64,000 bases of DNA from Corbicula japonica (lineage: Eukaryota > Mollusca > Bivalvia > Venerida > Cyrenidae): positions 4,898,001-4,962,000 of the forward strand of contig JAZAYU010000012.1 in assembly GCA_038501625.1 (NCBI GenBank), in the 5' to 3' direction. Below, piece after piece: positions 1 to 12,134 of this stretch. Positions within the stretch are counted from its first letter, which is position 1, and each line of letters opens with the position of its first letter. The translations under genes and the position numbers were made by a program. A model generated the notes under the pieces. The model saw nothing but the letters and a program-made list of their open reading frames with translations. It had not been told where the DNA came from and ran no database searches.

Positions 1-835
1 AACTTACATGTGTCTGTGCATTTTGATATTTCTTGTGCATAAAACAAGCGTTTATGCTGTTAGTTTTTATGGCAGGGTGCGAAAATATAGATTTATTATA
101 AAGTTCTTCAAAGTTAGAAAAAGGGTCAGGTTTCATTTAGGTCAGTACAATTTATCAATACAATAACATTGAATCTGAGTTAGATTTTTTTAATGCATTA
201 GACAAAATCTATACAAAATCATTTCTATATTTGATCTCAAAATCGAGAAGGATGTTATTGCAACGTTTTCACTACAAAATTAATTAAAAACAACTTCAAA
301 GATCTCGCTTCAATTATCAAATTGCACACTTCATCGCCCGAGCGAATTTGCAAATCACATTGTAAAAATCAGATACAAAGATAGCTTTAAACGCATTCAA
401 ACCCTGCAAAAAAGAAAAAAATCCAGGCCCGGTTCGATAATCCGCCCGCGCCAATCTAGCCTTGCGTTAATCGTCACTTAACATTAACAGCAGTGAACAG
501 CTAAAAAACTGATTGAGCATGCGCATTGGGAAAATCCCCAGTAAGCCAGCCTTCCAACCCAGCCAACAAGAGCTGTCAGAGGAGACAGCGTGCTCGAATA
601 TTCGATTCATTTGAAATAAATGCAATTTACAGATTAAAAGGACAAAACAAATATAGCCAAACATTTATGTGCAAACAGGAATAATGTTAAGAAGTAAGTG
701 GTAAGAGAGGAAATTGAAATAATTCCTTAATGTACCTTAAATTGTAAATTGAAAAGGAAAATAACTATGAAATATTTTTTGAAGAGTTGGAAAACTTGTT
801 AGTAATATATGCTTAATGCAAAATTTAAGTGAAAA
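1..835. other. AT-rich sequence without a recognisable gene
   Basis: No reading frame with family features is visible. The only short frame is a 65-codon one on the minus strand at 467-664. It lies over a slightly GC-richer patch (420-600), shows no domain and has no clear splice context. I see no RNA gene or clear repeat here. Confidence 0.5.
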
Positions 836-1561
836 AAGGGGCAAAAGTACAAAAATATTGGAAGCAGGGTTATGGGTGTCACTGGGTATGATGTAGATTT
901 ATTGGAAGCAGGGTTATGGGTGTCATTGGGTATGATGTAGATTTTGATGGTGAATATATATTTCAAGTTTCAAGGCAATATCTCAAGTACTTGTAAAGTT
1001 ATGGGCAAAATGCATATTTTGCTTAACACAAAATATAAGAAAAAAGGGGGAAAGGGGCATAACTTGAAAAATATTGGTAGCAGAGTTATTGGTGTTGTTG
1101 ATAATGACCTACATTTTGATGGTGAATATTTATTCCAAGTTTCAAGTTGATAGCTCAAGCAGTTTTAAAGTTAAGGGCCAAGTATATATTTTGCTTAACG
1201 CAAAATTTAAGTGAAAAGGGGGCATAATTTGAAAAATATTGGAAGCAGGGTTGTGGGTCTTGTTGGTTATGATGTAGATTTTGATGGTGAAAATATATTT
1301 CAAGTTTCAAGGCAATATCTCAAGTAGTTTTAAAGTTATGGGCAAAATGCATATTTTGCTTAACACAAAATATAAGAAAAAAAGGGGCATAACTTGAAAT
1401 ATATTGACAGCAGAGCTATGGGTCTTGTTGGTAATGATGTAGAATTTGATGGTGAATATATAATCCAAGTTTCAAGTTGATATCTCAAGTAGTTTATAAG
1501 TTATGGACCAAAGTGCATATTTTCCTTAACGCAAAATTTAAGTGAAAAAGTGGCACAACTT
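836..1561. repeat. Array of about 165-170 bp repeats, left block
   Basis: Four to five imperfect copies are seen. Each has a stretch like 'ATTGGAAGCAGGGTTATGGG', then a 'GATGTAGATTTTGATGGTG' segment, an AAGTTTCAAG motif, and a tail with 'AAGGGGCATAACTTG'. Copies begin near 900, 1070, 1238 and 1402, so spacing is 164-171 bp. The same repeat resumes at 5839, so a retrotransposon has split the array. Copies of this type are, as I recall, common in bivalve genomes; I do not know an established name. It is non-coding as far as I can see. Confidence 0.85.
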
Positions 1562-1573
1562 GAAAAATATTTG
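1562..1573. repeat. Target-site duplication, left copy
   Basis: The 12 bases GAAAAATATTTG occur here and again, identically, at 5827-5838. They flank the retrotransposon exactly and belong to the satellite repeat it entered. This is the normal result of target-primed reverse transcription. Confidence 0.85.
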
Positions 1574-4500
1574 GGTTCCAAGGGTTGTCATCGCCGGGGG
1601 TGGCAATGTTGGATAAGCTCCCATTGCTTAAAAAGTGCTCCCAATGGCTTGCGTAAAATATAGCCTCTGACTACCAAGTCAAGCTCCTGGCCTGCACGCG
1701 TGGCTTGTAACTAGCCCGGCGGACCTGCTACTACTAACAGGAGAAGGTGCGAATGCGGACCTGTGGCGCCATAACCACTGCTTCGGGTAGATGGATCTCG
1801 TTAGCCAGGGAAGGCAGTCTGTCTAGGAGAAGGAAAACTCTTATTCCAAACCAAGGGAGACAACCCTTCCAAAAACACCACTGCCTTGTGGTCAGTCGTT
1901 GGGTCGACAAAGGCTTTGGGAGAGGTAACCCTAATCAACCTAGAGAGTTAAAATCGGAGATGCTGGGCCATTGGCACTCTCTAACAAACCACGGCATCAC
2001 GTAACTACGCTATGACTACACGATCATATGGTATTCATCGATGTGGTGCTGGATCTTTGGAATACAGTGCCGGGCTCTGAGTCTCGACAGAGTCCACCCA
2101 AAGCTACGGGGGGTCACTCCTTCTATCATACCAAGAGGAGAACAAAGGGCTACAACAAGCCAAGGAGGAGGAAAGTCCAATAGCAACACTTCAGTGATGC
2201 ATTGGAACGCAGAAGGAGTCTTCAACAAAAAGACTCAACTACAGCACTTCCTTCATGAGAATGACATCAATGTCTGTTGCATTCAGGAAACACACCTGCA
2301 ACCAGCGAAATCCTGTAAGGTCAGAGGATACCAGTGCTTCCGAAGCGACAGGGCTGGTAGAAAGAAAGCAGGCATCATGACATTAGTCAGGAACAACATC
2401 AATGCTATCCAGTCTAAGACGCATATGGATGACTCGGAATTCCAAGTACTGAGCCTCAGAAAGAATGACTTTGAAGTGACTCTTGTAAACATGTACTCTC
2501 CAAACGACAAAGCTCTATCCCTAGACCATATTCCAACATAGGCAACAAACTTCATGGTTGTTGGAGACTTCAATAGTCACTCGCAAAGCTGGGGATATGA
2601 CCATTTGGACAGCCGTGGAGAGGAAGTGGAGACCTGGCAGGATGACAACAGGCTGAACCTCATCAATCAGCCGGAGGATCTCCCAACTTTTTTACTCCAC
2701 AAGATGGCACACAACATCAACGCCTGACCTTGCCTTCTGTACTGACGACATACATGAAAATGTCCAGAGGGAGGTCTCTGAACAGCCCGGAGGTAGTTAT
2801 CATCGCCCAGTCCACCTCATATTGGACCACACTGTCTCTACCTCATCTAGCCTACCCAGATGGAACTACAAGAAGGCCGATTGGTCCCTTTTCCAATGAA
2901 CTCTGCAAAGACATCAGAGTTGAAGGCAGAGACATAAACAACATAGTCAGAGACTTCAATCAATGTATCTTCAAGTCAGCAGAGCAGTCCATCCCTAGAG
3001 GTGCGAGGAAAGACTACAAGCCATACTGGAGTGAGCAGTTAGAGGAGCTGCAAACCAAGTTGTCAGAAGCCAGACTGGAAGCCGAAAACAATCCCTCACA
3101 GGAGGCGAACCTCAACCTACAGCATGCCAAGGCCAAATTCCTCAGGCATAAGCTAGAGGCCCAAAGAAAGAGCTGGAGAAACAAGACAGCTTCACTTAAC
3201 CTCGAGAGAGATGGCCGTAAGTTGTGGAGGTTAACGAAACAACTGAACGACGACCATGACAAAGCGAGAGGCCCAGTCACCTTGGAAGAGGAAGGAGAGC
3301 TGTTAATGGGCAAACAAGCGGCAAATGTCTTTGCCCAAAACTACAGAGATGTCAGTGACATCCCCATCAACAGAGAACTACAGAGAGAAGCCAGAAGAGA
3401 ACAGACAGGAAAACAGCTAAGGGTACGTCAGAGTGTATGGACTCGCGCCTGACACTACACGAGCTACAGACAGCTCTCAGACAGCTGAAGACCAAAAAAT
3501 CTCCAGGTCCAGACGGTATCACCAACGAGATGCTGTCACACTTGGGCAATACAGCAATGTGCAAACTCCTGGACATCTACAACTACAGCTGGAAACAAGG
3601 GCAGCTACCTCAGATCTGGAGAGAGGCGACAATGATCCCTATACTCAAGAAAGGGAAGGACCCAAAGAAGGCAGCCAGCTACCGTCCGATCAGCCTCGCC
3701 AGCTGTGTTGTAAAGACAATGGAGAGGATTGTGAATGCACGCCTGAAGTGGTACGTGGAGACCAACGACCTGCTGGCATCTGAACAGGCTGGTTTCCGAC
3801 AATTCGTTCCACAGAAGACCAGACTACATACCTAGCACAGGAAGTCGAAGATGTCTTTCAAGAAAACAAGGTGGTCCTTACAGCATGGATCGACCTATAG
3901 AGAGCATTCGACAAAGTCTGGACAGAACGGCTACAAGTGAAGCTCATGAGGAATGGAGTTGGTGGGGCCATGCTGCAATGGATCAACTCGTATCTATTTA
4001 ACAGAAGAGCCAGAGTCAGCCTGAGCCAAGCCAACAGTAGGAAGTTCCTGCTACACCATGGTGTCCCACAGGGTGGAGTCTTGTCCCCGACACTCTTCCT
4101 GGTCTTCATCAATGACCTGGTGTCTGAACTGCCAAAGGGAGTTTATGCTGCTCTCTATGCTGATGACTTGGTGCTATGGTGCAAAGAAGAACACGCCTCT
4201 ACAGCCACGTACAGAATGCAAGGAGCTATGGACACACTTGCAGCATGGGCCGAAGACTGGTGCGTTACGATCAACAAGGAGAAGTCGTCTACCACACTGT
4301 TCACCTTGTCAACAAAACAGAAAGCTGGGAAGGTTATGCTGGCTGGAACACTACTGAAGGAGGAAGACGAAGCCACATACCTTGGGGTCACGTTTGATAA
4401 GCGGCAGACTTGGAAACCACACATCAACCGTGTAGAAGGGACGGCACGAAGAAAACTAGCCATGATGCGCAAACTTGCTGGAACAACCTGGGGTGCGAAT

Positions 4501-5826
4501 GAGCAAATATTGAAGACCATCTATCAGGGCACAGTACGACCCACAATGGAATATAGTTCAGCCACATGGTCCACAACAGCCAAGACGAACCAGCAAGCCC
4601 TAGACAAAGTACAAAATCAGGCATTGCGCATTATCACAGGGGCCACCAAGTCTACACCGATTGCCTTCATGGAGAAACTGACTGGAATCCAACCACTTCA
4701 TGAAAGAAGACAAACCAAAGTCCTTCTCCAGGCAAACAAGTACAAGTCGCTCCCAGATCACCCCATGAGGAACAGGCTTGAGGGATTCACCAAGAACCGC
4801 CTTAAGCGCTCCAGCTTTGTACATGAAGCAAAATAGCTGAATAGAGAGCATGCCTCTGAACTAAACATACAGACAATTCCCTTGGGCCGAGCACACATCA
4901 CCAACCCTACAGCCAATGGCCTGTCTGCAGTGAAAGTGGCACTTGCTATTCCTGGACTTGACATGGGCAAACAAGAAAATGAGACCATCCGTAGAAGTCT
5001 GACACTTGCGACTATCTACGCAGACTATCCTTTAGACACATGGACCCATGTATATACAGATGGGTCAGCCACTAGAGCTATTAAGGATGGAGGCGCTGGT
5101 ATACATATAACATTCTCGTCAGGCCAGAAATCGGCCCATTACATTGCCACTGGGAAGCACTGTAGCAACTACAGAGCAGAGACTGGAGCGCTCATGAAGG
5201 CTGTCTCTCTGATTGAAGACTCAGCAGAAGAGGTAACCTCTGTAGTCTTCCTCACAGACGCAAGATCAGTTCTGGAGGCTCTGCAAAGCAACAATGTTCC
5301 TAAACTAGCACAAGCCGTGAACAAGCTTGGGTCTTCCCGCAATGTTGCCCTTCAGTGGATACCATCTCACTGTGGAGTGCCCGGAAATGAGGAGGATGAC
5401 AAGCTGGCTAGGTTAGGAGCCCAGTTAGAGCAACAAGATAACCAGGTGACAAACAAGGAGAAAGCCACCATCATTAAGGCTCTCACAAAGACCAGACAGG
5501 AAGCAGATGCCTACCACATGTTAAACAGACCAGAGCAGGTGGTGATGGTGAGGCTACGCTCAGGGCATAACAGACTGAATGCACACATGTGTAGGAAGTA
5601 TAAATTGGTGCCATCCCCAATATGTCCCTGCGGAGAAGAGGACCAGACTGCAGAGCACATCCTCCAACGATGTAAACGATACGACCAGGAGCGAGAAGCA
5701 ACGTGGCCACAAGGTGCAACAATCCAGCAGAAACTGTATGGAGATGTTGACGACCTACGGAGGACTACAACTTTCATCGCGGATGCTGGAGTGGTCGTGT
5801 AGAGCGAACGCCAAGAAGAAGAAGAA
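1574..5826 (+). mobile_element. Non-LTR retrotransposon with RNase H domain (I/Nimb-like group)
   Basis: A 4.25-kb element on the plus strand lies between perfect 12-bp target-site duplications and ends in an (AAG)n tail just before the right duplication. It carries an AP-type endonuclease, a reverse transcriptase with a YADD box, an RNase H domain and a C-terminal Cys/His knuckle, in that order. RNase H after the RT places it near the I/Nimb/Ingi groups of LINEs; the clade is inferred from domain order only. The first 450-600 bp (from 1574) look like a 5' leader. No ORF1 (gag-like) protein is visible, so the copy may be 5'-truncated or a short-leader type. Several stops and frameshifts make it inactive. 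Confidence 0.9.
2197..5802 (+). pseudogene. Decayed retrotransposon ORF2 (endonuclease-RT-RNase H)
   Basis: The endonuclease begins near the ATG at 2197 (motif CIQETHL; later VVGDFNSHS). An in-frame TAG sits at 2539. The frame then shifts near 2680-2693, near 2895 and near 3430, and one base appears lost near 3806. From about 3810 to 5802 a single frame remains, broken only by TAGs at 3898 and 4834. RT landmarks are SPGPDGITNEM, SYRPISL, RAFDKVW, HGVPQGGVLSP and the catalytic YADD at 4156-4167. RNase H shows YTDGSA, AETGAL, LTDARS and IPSHCGVPGNEEDD, so all its acidic residues look present. A CPCG-x7-H-x4-C knuckle follows near 5625-5675. It is not functional as it stands, but domain order and motifs are unambiguous. 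Confidence 0.9.
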
Positions 5827-5838
5827 GAAAAATATTTG
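5827..5838. repeat. Target-site duplication, right copy
   Basis: Second identical copy of GAAAAATATTTG, directly after the (AAG)n tail of the retrotransposon. The next bases resume the satellite repeat ('TAGCAGAGTTATGGG'). Confidence 0.85.
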
Positions 5839-6290
5839 TAGCAGAGTTATGGGTGTTGTTGATAATGACCTAGATTTTGATGGTGAATATTTTTTCCAGG
5901 TTTCAAGGTGATAGCTCAAGTAGTTTTAAAGTTAACGGTCAAGTGTATATTTTGGTTAACGCAAAATTTAAGTGAAAAGGGGGCATAATTTGAAAAAATA
6001 TTGGAAGCAGGGTTATGGGTCTTGTTGGTTATGATGAAGAATTTGATGGTGAATATATATTCCAAGTTTCAAGTTGATATCTCAAGTAGTTTATAAGTTA
6101 TGGACCAAAGTGCATATTTTCCTTAACACAAAATTTAAGTAAAAAAGGGGCATAATTTGAAAAATATTTGTAGCAGAGGTTTGGGTGTTGTTGGTAATGA
6201 TGTAGAATTTGATGCTGAATATATATTCCAAGTTTCAAGTTGATATCATAAGTAGTTTTCAAGTTATTGACCAAAGTGCATTTTTTGTTT
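5839..6290. repeat. Array of about 165-170 bp repeats, right block
   Basis: Two and a half more copies of the 836-1561 repeat, in the same orientation, continue after the retrotransposon. Copies begin near 5836, 6002 and 6166. Joined across the insertion, the array was originally about 1.2 kb. Confidence 0.85.
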
Positions 6291-6385
6291 AAAGGACGCC
6301 GACGGGACGCCGACGGGGACGCCGACGCCGACACCGGGGCGAGTAGGATAGCTCCCCTATTCTTCGAATAGTCGAGCTAATAAAA
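6291..6385. repeat. GACGCC-rich terminal segment of the repeat
   Basis: A GC-rich run of GACGCCGAC/GGGACGCC units is followed by GGGGCGAGTAGGATAGCTCC and a small inverted repeat around TATTCTTCGAATAG. It directly abuts the 165-170 bp array and probably is the end of the same dispersed element. I recall similar ends in bivalve sequence but cannot name the family. Confidence 0.6.
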
Positions 6386-8304
6386 ACGTAGAAAAGAAAT
6401 AAAGATACACGGATGGTTAATTTAAACAAAATATTTCTTATTAATCTCAAATGATGTAGGCACATGAGGATGATCATCAAACATTTTTTATCCCGTGTTT
6501 TCACGTAAGCAATAACAAATACAATGAAGAAACTTACTTACAAAAAGAGGTGGATGGGTGAGAAATAAAATTAGACAACCGCTCACCGCGACAAAAATTT
6601 TACAATGAAGGCAGTGAGTGCAAAAAAGAAATCAAGTTGAAAATGGGCTACAGAGTTAATTCCCTTATAATTATTATATTTCCAAGACAAAACTGTAAAT
6701 TGTGTAATATCAAGTTAAAAAATTGCGAAAACTATGTCATCGGAAAAAAAGTTATTTGCTTCTGCTACGAAAAATTTTCCCCGCGAAAATATATGATCAC
6801 AATATAACAGATTGTATATTCTGATAAAACTACGTGGTTTGTAGTAAATATAAAAGAAAATAAACCAGGAGCAATCATTTTTAATGTCAAAAATATCTTT
6901 CTTCGTGAATATGATGCATTTAAAGTTTTTAAATTTCAGTTTGCATTATCTGAAAGGGGTATAACTCAAGTAAACAAATATGAGTTATCATTTTCGTTTT
7001 CAGAAACAACTATGTTGATGTGATGATATTGAATAGCATTTTAGAACGTGTGTATTAACATCTCTAACAAAATTCAAACGATTGCGTCACATTTGCGATT
7101 TGTAATTATTATATTCGCGCAATCTGATTAAAATCATCTCCTGAAAACCGCTACGCTATCAGGATCTGACGACGAGTAACTCAAACGTGGTTTTATCACT
7201 TACCCCTTTGAACCAATCAGATTGTCGCCTACAAAATTGCAAAAGTGAAAGTAAACATAGTATTTTAAACCATTGAAAGTGTTTACAGCCTGCGTAAGAC
7301 ATATTTTACTGAATATATAGGTGTTTATGTAGTAGTGCATTCATTTCTTATGTAATGATTTCTTCAGATCGTTTTGCGAACGTTATCAATCATGCTTCCT
7401 ATGTTGACAAGTTCTAAAAATAGTAATCGGGGAAAACCGCTATAGCTTTTGTACGATCTTTGCTGGCCGTCATCAGATCTAACAGTCTGTTAGATCTGAC
7501 TTTAGTGAGATTGATATTCGCGCATATTATTCACATACATAGTCTCTGCATATGTCAATGGTCGACACATTTATATTAAAAACTGGATGAGTGTTCAGCT
7601 GAACACATGTTCGGATAACTTGTCAGCCAATGACAAAAAATCATTCAAATGTGTCCTTTACCCACATATTTTTTTTTTCCAGATTACGTACCTTGTATAG
7701 CGAATAACTATTAAGAAAGGCGATGTGATTAGCCAGCGTTGAGTTTTTATGTGACGGATGGTCCTCCCTCAACTACAAACTGGAGTTGCCTTTAGTTACT
7801 GCTTGTACTTTTTGCACCAAATAAACATTTTTGCATCCAAACCAGTGGTAAAGAATGCATACGGACTGACCAAACATGTTATCTTTAAAAGGGGGACAGA
7901 ATAACCTTTGCTTTTCCTTTGTAGGCAGAGTTGATTAGAAATTCTTTTCGATATGCTGAATACTTAACTCAATATCAAACTTAGATGATGACAGTAAGAT
8001 CTTTTATTAATAAGGTCGCTGATTTATATGCCCTTAAGTTGATAGTTTTGTGTTTAAACAAAGTTGATCTGCAAATATTCGATGTCTTTATCAGCAAATA
8101 CAAGTGGGCGCCGTTCACTGAATTGAATTCACCGAGGTGCGCTGAACTATTTGTGATGATATCAAGAATTTATTTAGACATATAGCGAGTTTATGTTTGT
8201 AGGCGCGGAATTTCGTGTGGTTTTTTTTTTCAAATAAAAGCCATTTTGATTGGTTCATGCATTTTAATTCAATAAAATAACATATACGAGTATAAACTAA
8301 TCAA
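6386..8304. other. Non-coding AT-rich region with a short perfect palindrome
   Basis: No supported gene. It contains a perfect inverted repeat at 7474-7498 (12-bp arms CAGATCTAACAG, one-base loop). The motif GAAAACCGCTA occurs at about 7143 and 7432, hinting at a diverged duplication. Segments near 6720-6790 rich in GCGAAAA resemble, in inverted form, sequence near 8815-8900, so they are probably old repeat fragments. The 66-codon plus frame at 7985-8185 shows no family features. Confidence 0.5.
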
Positions 8305-8455
8305 TTTCTTGGGGTCAGTGCACCCTAGACCTGGTTTAAACCTCCAATGGCTAATTGTTTTGCAACGGACCGCTCTAAGGCGGTAACCTGAAAGGTTCTC
8401 TTTTTCGTTAATTCTTTGTGGTGTCTCATTTGAAACTAATATTCTTATAAACACA
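8305..8455. repeat. Dispersed repeat with AAGGCGGTAACC motif, copy 1
   Basis: The segment contains GTGCACCCTAGACC, CTCTAAGGCGGTAACC and TTCGTTAATTCTTTGTGGTG in that order. The same order recurs at 61310-61445 and in shorter form at 31435-31540. Spacing and sequence agree well enough to call one dispersed family of about 140 bp. No terminal inverted repeat or target duplication was recognised, so its class is open. Confidence 0.65.
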
Positions 8456-9450
8456 TGCTCTCTTTCCCTTCGAACTTTTTTGGCTGCGTGGGTTAGTCTG
8501 TGTTTTCCGAGTGTGAGTGATACCTGATATGCATATTTAACTATCTTTTTTATCTTCTTTTATTCGTTGAAATCCATGCTGACTGATACCCTACAAATAA
8601 ACTTGATTTAGAATATAAAACAACCAGGGCTTTCCTTGGCCTTCAGACCAAATAACTAACTTGCAATCTTTTGTGATGCTGCAATATACCGGTATTATAC
8701 TAAATTAAACAAATGCACGGTTGCATAGGACAGTCTTTAGTATTGCTTATTTGTATAGACCCCTAATAGTCTACAAATAGTGTAGTTTAGTCAAAATATA
8801 CATTGTGAAATACTGTGATCAATTTTTTTCGCGGGACGAATTTTTGTAGCAGTAGCAAATAAGATTTTCGCGAGGGCAAAAAATGCGCGTTTTTATAACT
8901 TGATATTACACTTATAATTCGCTAGGATTTGATTTTGCGTTCCAACTCTATCGCGGAATACATAAAAATTCAATAAATCAGCGCGCATTATAATGATACA
9001 GTAGTAATAAATTTCTGATTCCACCCAGTACCTTTATTAACGCAATGTGATAAAATTAACTAACTATTGCACGAAAATTTTCTGCCCTTAAACATTAATG
9101 AGATGCTACAATCTACACCGAAAGGTTCAATTTTCGGGTGGCGCCATAAATATAAGTTCAAATTCAAATTTATCATTCTTCTTTTATGGAAGTTGAAGAA
9201 AAATGAGGGTAAAGCAATATATTAGTTTTATTGCTGTCAAGCTATACTTCTTCGCTACTAATAATTTATAATGTAACTGATAAGCGCATCTCTTGATGGA
9301 ATATAGTGACCCCAGTTGGTGAGTTTGTTTACGAGATACACTGTATACTATGTCCTTAATTACAGTAACGGCTTTGGTGGAATTCATAACATCATTATAA
9401 TGATCTGACTAGATGTTTTCTTATATCATTGTCTACCTGACTAGTCGAAC

Positions 9451-9577
9451 ATACTTGTAACCCAACCAAAAGATTTTGGGTCAGATACCTGAAGAGTTGC
9501 TGCCCCTTATGCCCATACTTGTTACACAGCTCAATACGAAATTTTGGTCAGATATGTGAAGAGTTGCTGCCCCTTAT
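9451..9577. repeat. Short tandem duplication of about 63 bp
   Basis: Two diverged copies share ATACTTGT, ATTTTGG, GTCAGATA and GAAGAGTTGCTGCCCCTTAT; they begin near 9451 and 9515. No coding meaning is apparent. The surrounding sequence to 9970 is AT-rich with a diverged pair of 'AAGTAATTG'/'ATGTAATTA' stretches (9660-9750) and no gene. Confidence 0.6.
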
Positions 9578-10139
9578 AATATGAATATAGATTATCAGGC
9601 TGGATTTTAACAGTTATAAATGGAGTAATTGTAATCGTAATTCAATTGAAGATTTTTTTTCAAAGTCATCGAAATGTAATTATTTACATGTTTAAGTAAT
9701 TGACAAATCCAAGCAATCGTCATGTAATTAATTACATTTTTAAGTTATTATCCCCATCGCTGGTATGCAATACCACCTTCCTACTCGGATCTTTTGTGAA
9801 AATGTATGATGCAAATTAAAACAAATAATAGACAAAACCACCACAGCACACCACAAATAACATTAAACAAAACAATGATAAGAGTATTACTAGCTTTCAG
9901 TGATCGTTGGAGTTTAAACACGTACAATAATGAAGACTTACTGCTTTAAATATAATTGCAAAAATACATATTCAATCAACGATTGAAAAATGTATTGCAA
10001 AACACTTGTAACACATCCCAAAATGATTTTTGGCCAGATATGCTCTCGAACAATCTGGGTTGTTGTTTTTTTTAAAGTTTAATAAATATTTGTCGATGTT
10101 TCGTAAGGAGGAGCTAAATGCCGGAGTGGTATAACATGA

Positions 10140-11105
10140 GGCTGAGATAAGAGTCCTATTTGCATACGGTGAAGCTAAGGAGCATGAGCAATTTCGCTTA
10201 AGTTGAAGCAATGAAGCCTAAGCAATGTTACGTAAGGCGGAGCTGAGAAGCCTAAGCAATGTTGCGTTAGGCGGAGCTAGGGAGCCTAAGCAATGTTGCG
10301 TTAGGTGAAGCTAGGTAGCCTAATCAATTCTGAATAAGGCGGAGCTAAGAAGCATTAGCAATGTTGCGTGAGGTGGAGCTAAGAAGCCTAAGCAATGTTG
10401 CGTTAGGTGGAGCTAGGGAGCCTAAGCAATGTTGCGTTAGGTGGAGCTAGGGAGCCTAAGCAATGTTGCGTGAGGCGGAGCTGGAGAGCTTAAGCAACGT
10501 TGAGCTAGGAAGCACGAGCAATGTCGCGTAAGGCGGAGTTGGAGAGAGAGCTTAAGCAATGTTACGTTAGGCGGAGCTAAGGAGCGTGAGCAATCTTGCG
10601 TATATGGTGGAGCTAGGGATCCTTAGCAATGTTGCATTATGCAAAGCAGGAGAGCACGAGCAATGTTACGTAAGCGCGGAGCTGGAGAGCTTCGGCAACG
10701 TTGCGTTAGGCGGAGCTAGGCAGCACGGGTAATGTCGCGTTAGGCGGAGCTAGGCAGCACGGGTAATGTTGCGTTAGGCGGAGCTAGGCAGCACGGGTAA
10801 TGTCGCGTTAGGCGGAGCTGGAGAGCTTAAGCAATACTGCGCAAGGCGGAGCTGAAAAGCTTATGCAATGTTGCAGAAGACGGAGTTAGAGAGCACGAGC
10901 AATGTTGTGTAAGGCGGGGCTGGAGAGTCTAAGAAATGTTGCGTAAGGCGGAGCAAGATAGCATGATCGAAGTTGCGTTAGGCTGGAATGGGCAGATTAT
11001 TCAATGTTGCGTAAGACGAAACTGGAGAGTCTAAGCAATGTTGATAAGACTGAGCTAGCCATCACGTGCGATGTTGCGTAAGCGGAGCTGGAGAATATGA
11101 GCAAC
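10140..11105. repeat. Degenerate 34-bp minisatellite, about 27 copies
   Basis: Units follow the pattern GCAATGTTGCGTTAGGCGGAGCTAGGGAGCCTAA with many substitutions and small indels. A few neighbouring units are nearly identical (for example three near 10720-10810 ending CAGCACGGGTAATG), which suggests recent local expansion. GC content is clearly above the flanks. Each unit repeats TTGCGT(A/T)AG, a bZIP-like short motif; function is unproven. Confidence 0.9.
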
Positions 11106-11295
11106 GTTGTATTAACACAAACCATCCTTTAAAATTAAATGTATGAGAGTTGTTTTCTACGGCAATGAAGTGCTTTATCTTGTTAATGCATCCCTCGTTA
11201 CGGCGCCAAAGCATTATCTTACTATGAGAATAACAAGAACAGCATGACAAAATTGATGTCTCTGTCTCCAGATATCCCCTTATCAATCAACGTTA

Positions 11296-12134
11296 ATGCA
11301 AATTAATAATGTGTTTTGCATATAAAGGTCACATACAAAATGTATGTGTATGGGTTGTTAAATTAATAATATGTTTTGTAGATAAGGGTCACATTCAATA
11401 TATATGTGTATGTGTTGTTAAATTAATAATGTTTTGCATATAAAGGTCACATACAAAATGTATGTGTATGGGTTGTTAAATTAATAATATGTTTTGTATA
11501 TAAAGGTCACATACAAAATATATGTGTATGGGTTGTTAAATTAATAATATGTTTTGTAGATAAAGGTCACATACAAAATATATGTGTATGAGTTGTTAAA
11601 TTAATAATATGTTTTGTATATAAAGGTCACATACGAAATATATGTGTATGCGTTGTTCAATTAATAATATGTTTTGTCTATAAAGGTCACATACAAACTA
11701 TATGTGTATGAGTTGTTAAATTAATAATATGTTTTGTATATAAAGGTCACATACGAAATATATGTGTATGCGTTGTTAAATTAATAATATGTTTTGTCTA
11801 TAAAGGTCACATACAAACTATATGTGTATGAGTTGTTAAATTAATAATATGTTTTGTCTATAAAGGTCACATACAAACTATATGTGTATGAGTTGTTAAA
11901 TTAATAATATGTTTTGTCTATAAAGGTCACATACGAAATATATGTGTATGGGTTGTTCAATTAATAATATGTTTTGTCTATAAAGGTCACATACAAACTA
12001 TATGTGTATGAGTTGTTAAATTAATAATATGTTTTGTCTATAAAGGTCACATACGAAATATATGTGTATGCGTTGTTCAATTAATAATGTTTTGTCTATA
12101 AAGGTCACATACAAACTATATGTGTATGGGTTGT
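11296..12134. repeat. 60-bp minisatellite, 14 copies, with higher-order dimer
   Basis: Units begin TTAATAAT(AT)GTTTTGT, contain TATAAAGGTCACATAC and end TATGTGTATG(N)GTTGTT. Most are exactly 60 bp; the third and last are about two bases shorter. From the sixth unit on, two variants mostly alternate: one with ACGAAATA and GCG/GGGTTGTTCA, the other with ACAAACTA and GAGTTGTTAA. This gives a 120-bp higher-order period. Every unit holds the octamer AAAGGTCA or a close form (AAGGGTCA in unit 2), a nuclear-receptor monomer-type site, and a CACATA/TATGTG inverted pair. The array ends abruptly at TTTCTTGG. Confidence 0.93.

Noticed and set aside
467..664. 65-codon minus-strand frame near the window start
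   Set aside because: No domain and no supporting splice or repeat context; length is within chance expectation.
10140..12134. CRISPR-like array
   Set aside because: Repeats are contiguous tandem units without unique spacers, in eukaryotic DNA; these are minisatellites.
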